The translations under genes were made by a program, and so were the position numbers. Of a stretch of DNA of 9,619 nt, positions 1-6,148 are shown piece by piece (the first letter of the stretch is position 1; each line of letters opens with the position of its first letter). Location of the stretch: the NCBI GenBank assembly GCA_014379075.1, contig JACMMN010000277.1:1-9619 (forward strand). Reading direction: 5' to 3'. The DNA comes from Pyrinomonadaceae bacterium (GTDB lineage Bacteria; Acidobacteriota; Blastocatellia; Pyrinomonadales; Pyrinomonadaceae). The notes under the pieces are model-generated. The model had not been told where the DNA came from, made no database searches, and saw nothing but the letters and a program-made list of their open reading frames with translations.

Positions 1-1
1 C

Positions 2-109
2 GCTCGTGCCGTACGTCCAACCGCTTCGACGCACGTTTGTCCCGAATGCCACGCCGAAGGCCACGATGTCGACGCCGTTCACTGCAAATTTTGTGGAAGC
101 AAACTGTGA
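2..109 (+). CDS. C-terminal end of a zinc-ribbon protein (partial)
   Basis: Only the last 35 codons are inside the window; the gene enters from the left edge and stops at TGA 107-109. The tail reads CPECHAEG, a short spacer, then HCKFCGSKL, so two CxxC knuckles (CPEC and CKFC) lie about 14 residues apart at the extreme C-terminus. This is the layout of a zinc-ribbon that binds one Zn2+ through four cysteines. Such tails occur on many unrelated proteins (regulators, double zinc ribbon proteins, FHA or kinase proteins), so the main function cannot be named. The stop lies 12 bp from the stop of the convergent biotin carrier gene. The reading is supported by the intact CxxC pairs followed at once by a stop; family assignment is not possible. 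Confidence 0.75.
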   Translation, partial: ARAVRPTASTHVCPECHAEGHDVDAVHCKFCGSKL

Positions 110-121
110 TGGGAAAACGGT

Positions 122-628
122 TTATTCGATCCAAACCAAAATATCCCCAGCCGAGACCGTTGCACCTTCTTCAATTTTAATATCTTTGACTATGCCGTCT
201 TTCGGAGATTTTAGTTCGTTCTGCATTTTCATGGCTTCGACAACGACCACACCTTCGCCCTTTTTAACTTCAGCGCCTTTTTCGACCAGAATACGCACCA
301 CTTTTCCCGGCATCGCCGTCTTTATCTCGGCCACGCCGTCCGCCAACTCATCGCTGCCGCTCGTCCCGCGAAGCCGTTTCGGATCGATCAGCTTGATTTC
401 CAGTTCGTGAGTTCCGGCCCGCACCTGGTAAGCCTCGCCGGCCTTTTCATTGGGTGAAACGAAGATCTCATAAACCTTGTTTTCGTGTTTAAGCAGATAA
501 ACATTCGGTTCAGGCTGCGAAGCCTCTACTTCGTATTTGCGCCCGTCAATCTCCGCAAAAACCATTTCGCCGACGCGTTTGATCTCTATTTGATGTTTAG
601 TATCGCCAATCTCGGCTTGGAGTTTCAT
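122..628 (-). CDS. Stand-alone biotin carboxyl carrier protein (acyl-CoA carboxylase type)
   Basis: A 168-residue protein that would carry covalently bound biotin and shuttle carboxyl groups between a biotin carboxylase and a carboxyltransferase. The C-terminal 70 residues form a biotinyl/lipoyl domain: AMPGKV at 105-110, the biotinylation motif EAMKM at 131-135 with K134 as the expected biotin site, then GxIVKDIKIEEGATVSAGDILVWIE to the end. Residues 1-85 are beta-rich and resemble the segment just before the carrier domain in fused propionyl/acetyl-CoA carboxylase alpha chains, rather than the Ala/Pro-rich linker of AccB. It therefore looks like the detached C-terminal part of such an alpha chain (inference). 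ATG at 628 is preferred; a TTG two codons upstream directly abuts the stop of the preceding gene. No carboxylase or transferase subunit lies nearby, so its partner is elsewhere in the genome. Confidence 0.9.
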   Translation of the reverse strand: MKLQAEIGDTKHQIEIKRVGEMVFAEIDGRKYEVEASQPEPNVYLLKHENKVYEIFVSPNEKAGEAYQVRAGTHELEIKLIDPKRLRGTSGSDELADGVAEIKTAMPGKVVRILVEKGAEVKKGEGVVVVEAMKMQNELKSPKDGIVKDIKIEEGATVSAGDILVWIE

Positions 629-634
629 GATCAA

Positions 635-928
635 TTACAACTTCAATCCAGAGCTGATTCTTTTGTCTAAAAGATGATTTTGATAACGAGCGTCGCCTGT
701 CCACCAATTTATCAATCCGACAAATGGGCTAAGAATAGTGAAAAAGATTACATGGAAAGGTTTCAGGTATATATCCGCAAAGAACCAGTTTACAAGGCTT
801 ACAGCGATTAACATAGAAGTGACGAACGCAATGGCGGTTCGAAAAATTAAGTGCCATTTCCCCTTCGCTCGCGTCACTTCCCACCGAGTCACTTCGCGTT
901 CTGACAATTCTTTCGTAAAACCAAACAT
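635..928 (-). CDS. Small two-helix membrane protein, unknown function
   Basis: A 97-residue protein with a charged N-terminus (residues 1-27, containing WEVTRAKGKWHL) and two hydrophobic stretches, about 30-50 (TAIAFVTSMLIAVSLVNWFF) and 57-75 (PFHVIFFTILSPFVGLINWW), then a basic C-terminal tail. It is therefore a probable inner-membrane hairpin. No family is recognised with certainty. The Trp-rich amphipathic segment ahead of helix 1 is typical of small, poorly characterised bacterial membrane proteins. Its TAA stop (635-637) is 6 bp from the ATG of the biotin carrier gene, so the two are probably co-transcribed and translationally close. ATG at 928 is preceded only by an A-rich run in the coding sense and no clear Shine-Dalgarno, so the exact start is less certain than the frame. 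Confidence 0.7.
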   Translation of the reverse strand: MFGFTKELSEREVTRWEVTRAKGKWHLIFRTAIAFVTSMLIAVSLVNWFFADIYLKPFHVIFFTILSPFVGLINWWTGDARYQNHLLDKRISSGLKL

Positions 929-950
929 TTTTTAGGTCGAGTGGATCGAG

Positions 951-975
951 AAAAGGACGGCCATCAATACCGTCC
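951..975 (-). terminator. Hairpin terminator after the peroxiredoxin gene
   Basis: In the minus-strand sense GGACGG and CCGTCC form a perfect 6-bp stem around a 9-nt loop, followed by TTTT. It begins 6 bp after the peroxiredoxin stop, where a Rho-independent terminator is expected. The stem and T-run are short, so it may leak into the membrane-protein/biotin-carrier pair downstream, for which no separate promoter is evident. Confidence 0.5.
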
Positions 976-981
976 AAATTG

Positions 982-1644
982 TTACGTTGATTGCGAACTG
1001 CCTTTATCGATCTTATTTGGCTGCGGCGTGATACGCAAGTAGGGTTTCACTGTGTTCCAGCCAGCCGGGAACTTCGATTTTGCGTCTTCGTCTGAAAGTG
1101 ATGGAACGATAATGCAGTCGTCGCCGTCCTTCCAGTTTACCGGTGTCGCAACGCTGTATTTGGAAGTCAGCTGCAGTGAATCGATCACACGGAGGACTTC
1201 ATCGAAATTTCGGCCGGTGCTGGCCGGATAGGTGATCATCAGCTTGACCTTTTTATCCGGGCCGACGACGAATACCGAGCGGACGGTGAATGTGTCGCTG
1301 GCGTTCGGGTGGATCATATCGTAGAGGTCCGAAACTTTTTTGTCCGAATCGGCAATGACCGGAAAATTGAGCGCGGTGCCCTGAGTTTCTTCGATGTCCT
1401 TCGCCCATCCAGCGTGCGAATCGAGCGGATCGACGCTGAGGCCGATCATTTTGACGTTGCGGGCGTCGAAATCGGGTTTCATCCGGGCGGCCATTCCGAG
1501 TTCGGTCGTGCAAACGGGCGTGTAATCTTTCGGATGTGAAAACAAAACGCCCCAGCTATCGCCGAGCCACTCGTGAAAATTGATCTTTCCCTGCGTGGTT
1601 TCAGCAGTGAAATCGGGAGCCTCGTCGCCAAGTCTGATAGTCAT
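982..1644 (-). CDS. 1-Cys peroxiredoxin, Prx6 subfamily
   Basis: A 220-residue cytosolic thiol peroxidase that reduces H2O2 and organic hydroperoxides through a cysteine sulfenic acid intermediate. The N-terminal AhpC/TSA thioredoxin-like domain has the Prx6 active site HPKDYTPVCTTE with peroxidatic C45, plus the catalytic-pocket arginine R122 in VRSVFVV. The C-terminal extension (about 160-215, with TPVNW and WKDGDDCIIVP) is typical of the Prx6/archaeal Prx group and places a second cysteine at 177. Length matches the family (about 210-220). The ATG at 1644 is fixed by an excellent Shine-Dalgarno, AAGGAGGT, with a spacer of about 10 nt. It is probably monocistronic: an extended -10 promoter lies just upstream and a hairpin terminator just downstream. 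The electron donor cannot be told from the sequence. Confidence 0.95.
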   Translation of the reverse strand: MTIRLGDEAPDFTAETTQGKINFHEWLGDSWGVLFSHPKDYTPVCTTELGMAARMKPDFDARNVKMIGLSVDPLDSHAGWAKDIEETQGTALNFPVIADSDKKVSDLYDMIHPNASDTFTVRSVFVVGPDKKVKLMITYPASTGRNFDEVLRVIDSLQLTSKYSVATPVNWKDGDDCIIVPSLSDEDAKSKFPAGWNTVKPYLRITPQPNKIDKGSSQST

Positions 1645-1654
1645 ATGGTTTTTT

Positions 1655-1660
1655 ACCTCC
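1655..1660 (-). promoter_or_regulatory. Strong Shine-Dalgarno of the peroxiredoxin gene
   Basis: GGAGGT (within AAGGAGGT) on the minus strand, 10 nt before the ATG at 1644. This is close to the full anti-SD complement and implies high translation. It decides the start codon. Confidence 0.85.
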
Positions 1661-1674
1661 TTCGTTTTGTCCGA

Positions 1675-1712
1675 ATTATAGCAAACAGTGTGTGCAAACA
1701 GAAGCTTGTCAA
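1675..1712 (-). promoter_or_regulatory. Extended -10 promoter of the peroxiredoxin gene
   Basis: On the minus strand TGCTATAAT places a consensus -10 (TATAAT, 1675-1680) with an upstream TG one base away, the extended -10 pattern of housekeeping sigma factors. Predicted transcription start is near 1668, giving a leader of about 24 nt that contains the Shine-Dalgarno. The hexamer at 17 nt spacing (TTCTGT) is a poor -35. A TTGACA at 1707-1712 is 26 nt away, too far to serve. A weak -35 is consistent with control by an activator or repressor. Confidence 0.65.
1681..1701. repeat. 8-bp direct repeat inside the peroxiredoxin promoter
   Basis: GCAAACAG occurs at 1681-1688 and again at 1694-1701 (plus-strand reading), perfect copies with a 5-bp gap and a 13-bp period. 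They sit immediately upstream of the -10, over the spacer and -35 zone, which makes them a candidate operator. The regulator is unknown. Confidence 0.55.
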
Positions 1713-1729
1713 TGTTTCAGCTTTGGCGA

Positions 1730-1887
1730 TAGTGACCTAATTCTGTGATGCTGATTTATGTCTAGGCTTCCCGCAGGTTTCCGTTATTGCTTTGCGACTT
1801 CGCGTGAAACCTTTTTTTGCACGCAAAGACGCAAATCAAAGCCGCGAAGAACGCAAAGAGCATGCACACCACGGAATTAGGACATTA
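1730..1887. repeat. Nested inverted-repeat element in the corC-peroxiredoxin gap
   Basis: The 337-bp gap between the peroxiredoxin start and the corC stop contains two nested inverted repeats and no convincing gene. The outer arms are 1730-1750 and 1867-1887 (17 of 21 positions complementary, core CCTAATTC/GAATTAGG). Inside, CTTTGCGACTTCGCG (1790-1804) pairs with 1843-1858 except at one small bulge. The inner loop is rich in ACGCAAAG-like words, a sequence style common in bacterial intergenic repeats. The two repeats do not share a centre, so this may be two elements or one degraded one. No transposase and no clear target-site duplication are seen. Confidence 0.6.
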
Positions 1888-1981
1888 CCGCTTTGCAGAA
1901 GCCTGACTGTTAGGGAAGACCTTCTTTGAAGTCTGGACTGATAAAGCCCTCGCCAACCGTCAATCTTCTAGACGAAAGCTT

Positions 1982-3301
1982 TTACGCAGCGGAATTATCT
2001 ACCTCTTCGTCAGGTTCGGAAATGTCCCGCCGGATTCGAAGCATATTTATTTTCTTATCGTCGGCCTGCCGTATTTCAACCTCAAGGCCGTTCAAGTTCA
2101 ATATTTCACCTACTTTTGGAACATATCCAGCTTCACTCGTCACTAAGCCGGCAATGGTCGTGAAATCGTCGTCATCTATTTCAATATCGAACAAGCGTTC
2201 GATCTTGTCGATCTCGGTCGAGCCAAGCACGTCCCAGTAGCCGCCCTCGCCCTCGATAATCTCAACGATCTCCTCATCACTCGTATCTTCGTCTTCGATC
2301 TCGCCCACAATCTCCTCCAAAATATCCTCGACCGTTACGATCCCGGCAACGCCGCCGTATTCGTCGATCACGATAGCGAGCTGCACGTGATTGACCTGCA
2401 TGCTTTTTAGCAGTTCAGCGGCCGATTTCGTTTCCGGAATAAAATATGCGTCGCGAAGCATGTCTTTAATGGGCAGATCTTCTTTGCCTTCGGCCCACGC
2501 CTGAAGCAGGTCCCGGACGTAGATCACCCCGTCGATATTGTCGATGTTGTCCCGGTATACGGGCAGCCGGGAATATTTTTCCTCGATTATAAGGTCGCGC
2601 GCGGCTCGGACGGTCGAATCGATGGGGATCGCGCAAATTTCCGTTCGCGGCGTCATTATTTCACCGGCACGGGTCTCGTTAAACTCGACCATCGATTCAA
2701 TAAGTTCGCGTTCATTCCCTTCAATTATTCCCTCAGCTTCGCCTACTTCCATCAGAGCCTGGAAATCGTCGTCATTGTCGTCCGATCTGTCTTCGGGAGA
2801 ATCCGGCGTAAAGGTGGAATCAAGTTTTTGCTGCTCTTTAGAGCGAAAAAATGAAGCAAACGGTTCAGTGACCAGTGAAGAGATCGAATATAGCGGACGC
2901 ACGATCGGCAGCAAAAACAGTAATTTTTTCTCGGGGTTGTTACGCACGAAAAGCCGCGGCAGAATCTGACGTATCAACACGGTCGATCCCAGCCCGATCA
3001 GCAACGCATACATCAAAAGAGCCGCATGGCTTACGCCGAACTGCAAAATAATTAATGTAACCAGTACGGTAAATGAAATTAATAAAACTTGAATCGCGGA
3101 GGATAAGGCAAACCGGAATCGCGGGCGATTATCCAGTATCTCCCTCAAAAATTGGGTTGAACGCGGATTAAGTCCTTCTTCGGAATCCGAGGAAAGCCGG
3201 CGCAAGCTGAGATCGGACAAATGGGCAAAGGCCAAATCGACGGTTGCCAAAAAAACCAATGCAATCAAAATCACGACGGCAACGACTATCTCAATTTCCA
3301 T
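1982..3301 (-). CDS. CorC/HlyC-type CNNM-CBS membrane protein (YbeX-like)
   Basis: A 439-residue inner-membrane protein. Residues 1-160 are a CNNM/DUF21 transmembrane domain with hydrophobic segments at about 5-26, 63-90, 92-112 and 127-150. An acidic linker follows (160-185), then GEIMTPRTE at 213-221, the signature at the start of the CBS pair (about 215-275 and 283-335, ending VEDILEEIVGEI). The C-terminal CorC_HlyC domain covers about 350-430. The family is linked to Mg2+/Co2+ export or resistance, and YbeX works with YbeY/YbeZ in ribosome maintenance in enterobacteria; which applies here is inference. TM1 is short of the canonical acidic/Ser pattern, so transport is not proven. The ATG at 3301 has an in-frame TAG 12 bp upstream and no other start. 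The Shine-Dalgarno is weak. It is last in the operon, 46 bp after pgl. Confidence 0.9.
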   Translation of the reverse strand: MEIEIVVAVVILIALVFLATVDLAFAHLSDLSLRRLSSDSEEGLNPRSTQFLREILDNRPRFRFALSSAIQVLLISFTVLVTLIILQFGVSHAALLMYALLIGLGSTVLIRQILPRLFVRNNPEKKLLFLLPIVRPLYSISSLVTEPFASFFRSKEQQKLDSTFTPDSPEDRSDDNDDDFQALMEVGEAEGIIEGNERELIESMVEFNETRAGEIMTPRTEICAIPIDSTVRAARDLIIEEKYSRLPVYRDNIDNIDGVIYVRDLLQAWAEGKEDLPIKDMLRDAYFIPETKSAAELLKSMQVNHVQLAIVIDEYGGVAGIVTVEDILEEIVGEIEDEDTSDEEIVEIIEGEGGYWDVLGSTEIDKIERLFDIEIDDDDFTTIAGLVTSEAGYVPKVGEILNLNGLEVEIRQADDKKINMLRIRRDISEPDEEVDNSAA

Positions 3302-3347
3302 AGGCTGATAACGCTAGATGTTAGAATTGTTAGGCTTGAAAAGCAAA

Positions 3348-4064
3348 TCAATCATTGACTAGAAGCGATGCGGCGGCTTTGTCGGCGAACCAATGGAGCG
3401 TGCCGTTCGTGGGCGAAACGGATTGGGCTGGAAGATGTTTTGGGCGAAACTCTCCTTCGATGACATCTTTCAATTTTGCGGCCTTTTCTTTGCCGGAAAC
3501 CAAGAAAGCGATGTTTTCGGCATTGTTGATGACCGGAAACGTCAAAGTAAATCGATCTTCTCCGAGCTTATCCACCCAATTTGCGGCGGCTATATCCGTC
3601 GTTTCCGACAATGCCTCGGTTTGCGGAAACAGGGAAGCGGTATGGCCGTCAGTGCCGAGGCCAAGGAATATCAAATCGAAACGCGGAAAGCCTTCAAAAA
3701 AAGTGGCGGTGCGGAAAGCGTAATCGATCGCAACCTCCAGCGGGTTCCCGATCTCGGTCTGCCAGCGGTATATATTTGCATGATCGATATTCAGCGGATG
3801 GAAAAGCGTATCGAACGCCATTAAAAAATTGCTTTCATGGTGATCGGGCGGCACGTTTCGCTCATCGCCGAAAAAGAAGACGATTTTTTTCCAGTCGAGC
3901 GGAGCGGAAACTAGTTTTTGATGAAGCAGTCTTGGGGTTGAGCCGCCGGATAGGGCGACGGTGAATCGATCGTTACTCGCGATGGCTTTGCGAGCCGATT
4001 CAACGAAGAATTCTGCGGCGTGTGTGCTTAGTTCTTCAGGATTATCGGAAATGCGAACGTTCAT
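3348..4064 (-). CDS. pgl: 6-phosphogluconolactonase
   Basis: A 238-residue cytosolic enzyme that hydrolyses 6-phosphoglucono-delta-lactone to 6-phosphogluconate, the second step of the oxidative pentose phosphate pathway. Its sequence is of the SugarP isomerase-like Pgl/DevB type: VALSGGSTPR (36-45) binds phosphate, GDERNVPPDHHESN (66-79) and GLGTDGHTASLFP (135-147) form the active site. Length fits the family (230-260). ATG at 4064 is chosen. A 15-codon TTG extension to 4109 is open but its codons lie inside a palindromic repeat, so it is not likely native. No Shine-Dalgarno precedes 4064, perhaps because the repeat inserted 5 bp upstream. It follows zwf in the same direction, so the two consecutive pathway enzymes are expressed together. 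Confidence 0.95.
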   Translation of the reverse strand: MNVRISDNPEELSTHAAEFFVESARKAIASNDRFTVALSGGSTPRLLHQKLVSAPLDWKKIVFFFGDERNVPPDHHESNFLMAFDTLFHPLNIDHANIYRWQTEIGNPLEVAIDYAFRTATFFEGFPRFDLIFLGLGTDGHTASLFPQTEALSETTDIAAANWVDKLGEDRFTLTFPVINNAENIAFLVSGKEKAAKLKDVIEGEFRPKHLPAQSVSPTNGTLHWFADKAAASLLVND

Positions 4065-4068
4065 AAAG

Positions 4069-4181
4069 GTCGGAACCGCCCGCGTAAGCGGGTGGTAGAG
4101 ATTCGGCAAGGAAATTTCGTTAGGACCTAACCGCGACTTTTCGATTGAATTCGTCCACCCGCTTACGCAGGCGGTTCTGAC
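4069..4181. repeat. 113-bp symmetric foldback element between zwf and pgl
   Basis: The arms 4069-4095 and 4155-4181 are inverted copies matching at 25 of 27 positions. Their common centre is 4125, exactly the centre of a second palindrome, GTTAGGACCTAAC (4119-4131). The stretches between arm and centre are also loosely similar. Each arm is itself a hairpin: CCGCCCGC, a GTAA tetraloop, then GCGGGTGG, with G-U pairs. This is a REP/BIME-like or MITE-like structure. It fills most of the 141-bp gap between the pgl ATG and the zwf stop and contains the spurious TTG extension of pgl. Confidence 0.8.
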
Positions 4182-4205
4182 AAGCGGCTGCCCCGCGCCT
4201 GTTCT

Positions 4206-5717
4206 TTACTCAACAAAATTCTTCCACGCCCGCCCGTCATGTTCCAACAGTGCGTCCGCCTCTTTTGGCCCCCAACTTCCGGAATCGTAGTTCGGGAAAT
4301 CACGCGGCGGGACTGCTTTCCAGACATCTAATATAGGTGAGACTATCGACCAGCTAGTTTCGACCATATCGGCTCGCTGGAACAACGTCGCATCGCCGAT
4401 CATGCAATCGAAAAGCAGGCGTTCGTAGCCGGTGCTGATCTGTTCACCGAAATGATCGACGTAGTTGAAATCCATATCGACCGCTCCCATTTTAACGATC
4501 GGACCGGGGATTTTTGCTCCAAAATGGAGAGTGATTCCCTCGTCTGGCTGAATGTGGATCTCGATCCGGTTCGTAGTCAGTCGTTCGATGGGCGTGTCGC
4601 GAAAAAGCATGAACGGAGCTTTCTTGAACTGGATAATTATGCTCGAATGCCGTGCCTTCATTCGTTTGCCGGTGCGAACGTAAAAGGGAACGTCGGCCCA
4701 ACGCCAGTTATCTATCGAAAGCTTCATCGCCGCGAACGTCTCGGTTTTGGATGCGGCTGGAACTTTTTCTTCGCTGCGGTAGGCTTTGACCGTTTTATCG
4801 GCAATCGTCCCTTCGCCGTACTGGCCGCGAATGGCGGAGTGTAATGCGTCTTCGGGCGAAAACGGCTGGATCGCCTGCAGGATCTTCGCCTGTTCGTCGC
4901 GAACCGAATTGGCCTCGAACGAGACCGGCGGCTCCATTGCGGTCAGCGTGACGAGTTGGAAAATATGATTCGGGATCATGTCACGCAAAGCCCCGGCCGA
5001 ATCGTAATAACCGCCGCGTGATTCGACGCCGAGCTTTTCGGCAACGGTTATCTGAACATGGTCAATGTAATTGCGGTTCCAGATCGGCTCGAAAATACTG
5101 TTGCCGAAGCGGAAAACGAGAATATTCTGCACCGTTTCCTTTCCCAGATAATGATCGATGCGGTAGATCTGACGTTCCTTTAAAATGGCGAGAAGATTTG
5201 AATTTAGCTTTTTTGCGGATTCAAGGTCGCGGCCGAAAGGCTTTTCGAATATGAACCGTCGCCAATGACCATTTTCTTCGCGGCCGAAACCATTTTTGAC
5301 AATTTTTTTCGCGACATTAGCGAACAGATCGGGCGGAATCGCCATATAAAAGAAAAAGTTCTCCGGAATCGAATGCGTTGCACACACTTCATCGAGCAGT
5401 GACTTCAAATCCTGAAACAGCTTTTTATCGTCATCAAAATCGCCGCCGGTGTAATATGTCCGCTCCTCGAACCATTTTAATAGTTCCTCATCCTGTTTAT
5501 CGCCAACGAATTCTTTCAGATCGGCGATAATATTGCGGCGAAATTCTTCGGTTTCGATTTCCTGACGGCCAACGCCGACAATAGCGAAATTCTTCGGCAG
5601 GAAGTTTTCTTTTGCCAGGTTGTATAGAGCCGGGAAAAGTTTGCGTTTGGTAAGGTCGCCCGTCGCACCGAAAATTACCATCACACAGGAATCGGCGGTT
5701 TTTAATGTATCGGCCAT
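4206..5717 (-). CDS. zwf: Glucose-6-phosphate 1-dehydrogenase
   Basis: A 503-residue cytosolic enzyme that oxidises glucose 6-phosphate to 6-phosphogluconolactone with NAD(P)+, the entry step of the oxidative pentose phosphate pathway and a main NADPH source. FGATGDLTKRKL (16-27) is the nucleotide-binding loop, EKPFG at 158-162 carries the cofactor/substrate lysine, and RIDHYLGKE at 186-194 is the family signature. The catalytic-base histidine is in NHIFQL (H251). Length is normal (about 480-510). ATG at 5717 is preferred; a TTG at 5726 would add three codons and overlap the ybeY stop. It starts 5 bp after ybeY, so it belongs to the phoH-ybeY transcript and is probably translationally coupled. 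pgl, encoding the next enzyme, follows. Confidence 0.97.
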   Translation of the reverse strand: MADTLKTADSCVMVIFGATGDLTKRKLFPALYNLAKENFLPKNFAIVGVGRQEIETEEFRRNIIADLKEFVGDKQDEELLKWFEERTYYTGGDFDDDKKLFQDLKSLLDEVCATHSIPENFFFYMAIPPDLFANVAKKIVKNGFGREENGHWRRFIFEKPFGRDLESAKKLNSNLLAILKERQIYRIDHYLGKETVQNILVFRFGNSIFEPIWNRNYIDHVQITVAEKLGVESRGGYYDSAGALRDMIPNHIFQLVTLTAMEPPVSFEANSVRDEQAKILQAIQPFSPEDALHSAIRGQYGEGTIADKTVKAYRSEEKVPAASKTETFAAMKLSIDNWRWADVPFYVRTGKRMKARHSSIIIQFKKAPFMLFRDTPIERLTTNRIEIHIQPDEGITLHFGAKIPGPIVKMGAVDMDFNYVDHFGEQISTGYERLLFDCMIGDATLFQRADMVETSWSIVSPILDVWKAVPPRDFPNYDSGSWGPKEADALLEHDGRAWKNFVE

Positions 5718-5722
5718 AAGAT

Positions 5723-6148
5723 TCAAATTCCAAGTCGTTCGCGAAGATCGAGTTCTCGCAAATTCATCTCACCGCCATCAATTTCATGATCGTACCCGCA
5801 GAGGTGCAGAACTCCGTGAAGGATAAGCTGCTTGATCTCGCTTTCGAGCGTCAGTCCATTTTCTTCCGCCTGCTTTTGGGCTTGTTCGCCGGAGATTACA
5901 AGGTCGCCAAGATTGTTTTTGTCCGGGTCGAAATCATCCGGTTCGTGTGGAAAGGACAGTACGTCCGTAGTCGACTTCTTGCCACGGAAAAGACTATTTA
6001 GTTCGGTCATCCTACTATCGGACACTAATGCAATAGAAAATGTTTTGCCGTCTGTCTCATCGGTACATGCCAGTAATTTATTCGCAAATTCTTTTAGCGG
6101 CCCAAGGTCGATCTTTATCTTACGTTGTAAATTGAAGACTTCGGACAT
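5723..6148 (-). CDS. ybeY: Endoribonuclease / rRNA maturation factor YbeY
   Basis: A 141-residue metalloprotein needed for 16S rRNA 3'-end maturation, late 30S quality control and RNA turnover. The metal-binding signature HGVLHLCGYDH (111-121) supplies the three histidines H111, H115 and H121. TDVLSFP (61-67) and LGDLVIS (80-86) are the other conserved blocks. Length is typical (about 140-170). The ATG at 6148 overlaps the phoH stop in a TGATG arrangement (one shared base), which implies translational coupling. A TTG one codon upstream is ignored. The phoH-ybeY order is conserved over most bacteria and supports the assignment. Confidence 0.96.
   Translation of the reverse strand: MSEVFNLQRKIKIDLGPLKEFANKLLACTDETDGKTFSIALVSDSRMTELNSLFRGKKSTTDVLSFPHEPDDFDPDKNNLGDLVISGEQAQKQAEENGLTLESEIKQLILHGVLHLCGYDHEIDGGEMNLRELDLRERLGI

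Noticed and set aside
729..977. 82-residue minus-strand frame overlapping the small membrane protein
   Set aside because: It overlaps the terminator hairpin and the better-supported 97-aa frame, with no recognisable domain.
1720..1895. GCTTTG on both sides of the nested repeat as a target-site duplication
   Set aside because: Only 6 bp and placed at unequal distances from the two outer arms, so chance is likely.
1917..1934. Small hairpin (AGACCTTC-TTT-GAAGTCT) downstream of corC as a terminator
   Set aside because: About 50 bp past the stop, has a bulge, and no T-run follows it on the minus strand.
2538..3964. Long plus-strand open frames antisense to corC and pgl
   Set aside because: They are Ser/Arg-rich shadow translations opposite clear family members, without Shine-Dalgarno sites or motifs.
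4065..4109. TTG-initiated 15-residue N-terminal extension of pgl
   Set aside because: Its codons lie within the foldback element, and the Pgl family normally begins near the MNVRISDNPE segment at 4064.
4452..4844. 130-residue plus-strand frame antisense to zwf
   Set aside because: Shadow of the zwf coding frame; zwf carries all catalytic motifs.
5718..5726. TTG start for zwf three codons upstream, overlapping the ybeY stop
   Set aside because: ATG at 5717 gives the usual short N-terminus and normal close spacing; no sequence feature favours TTG.
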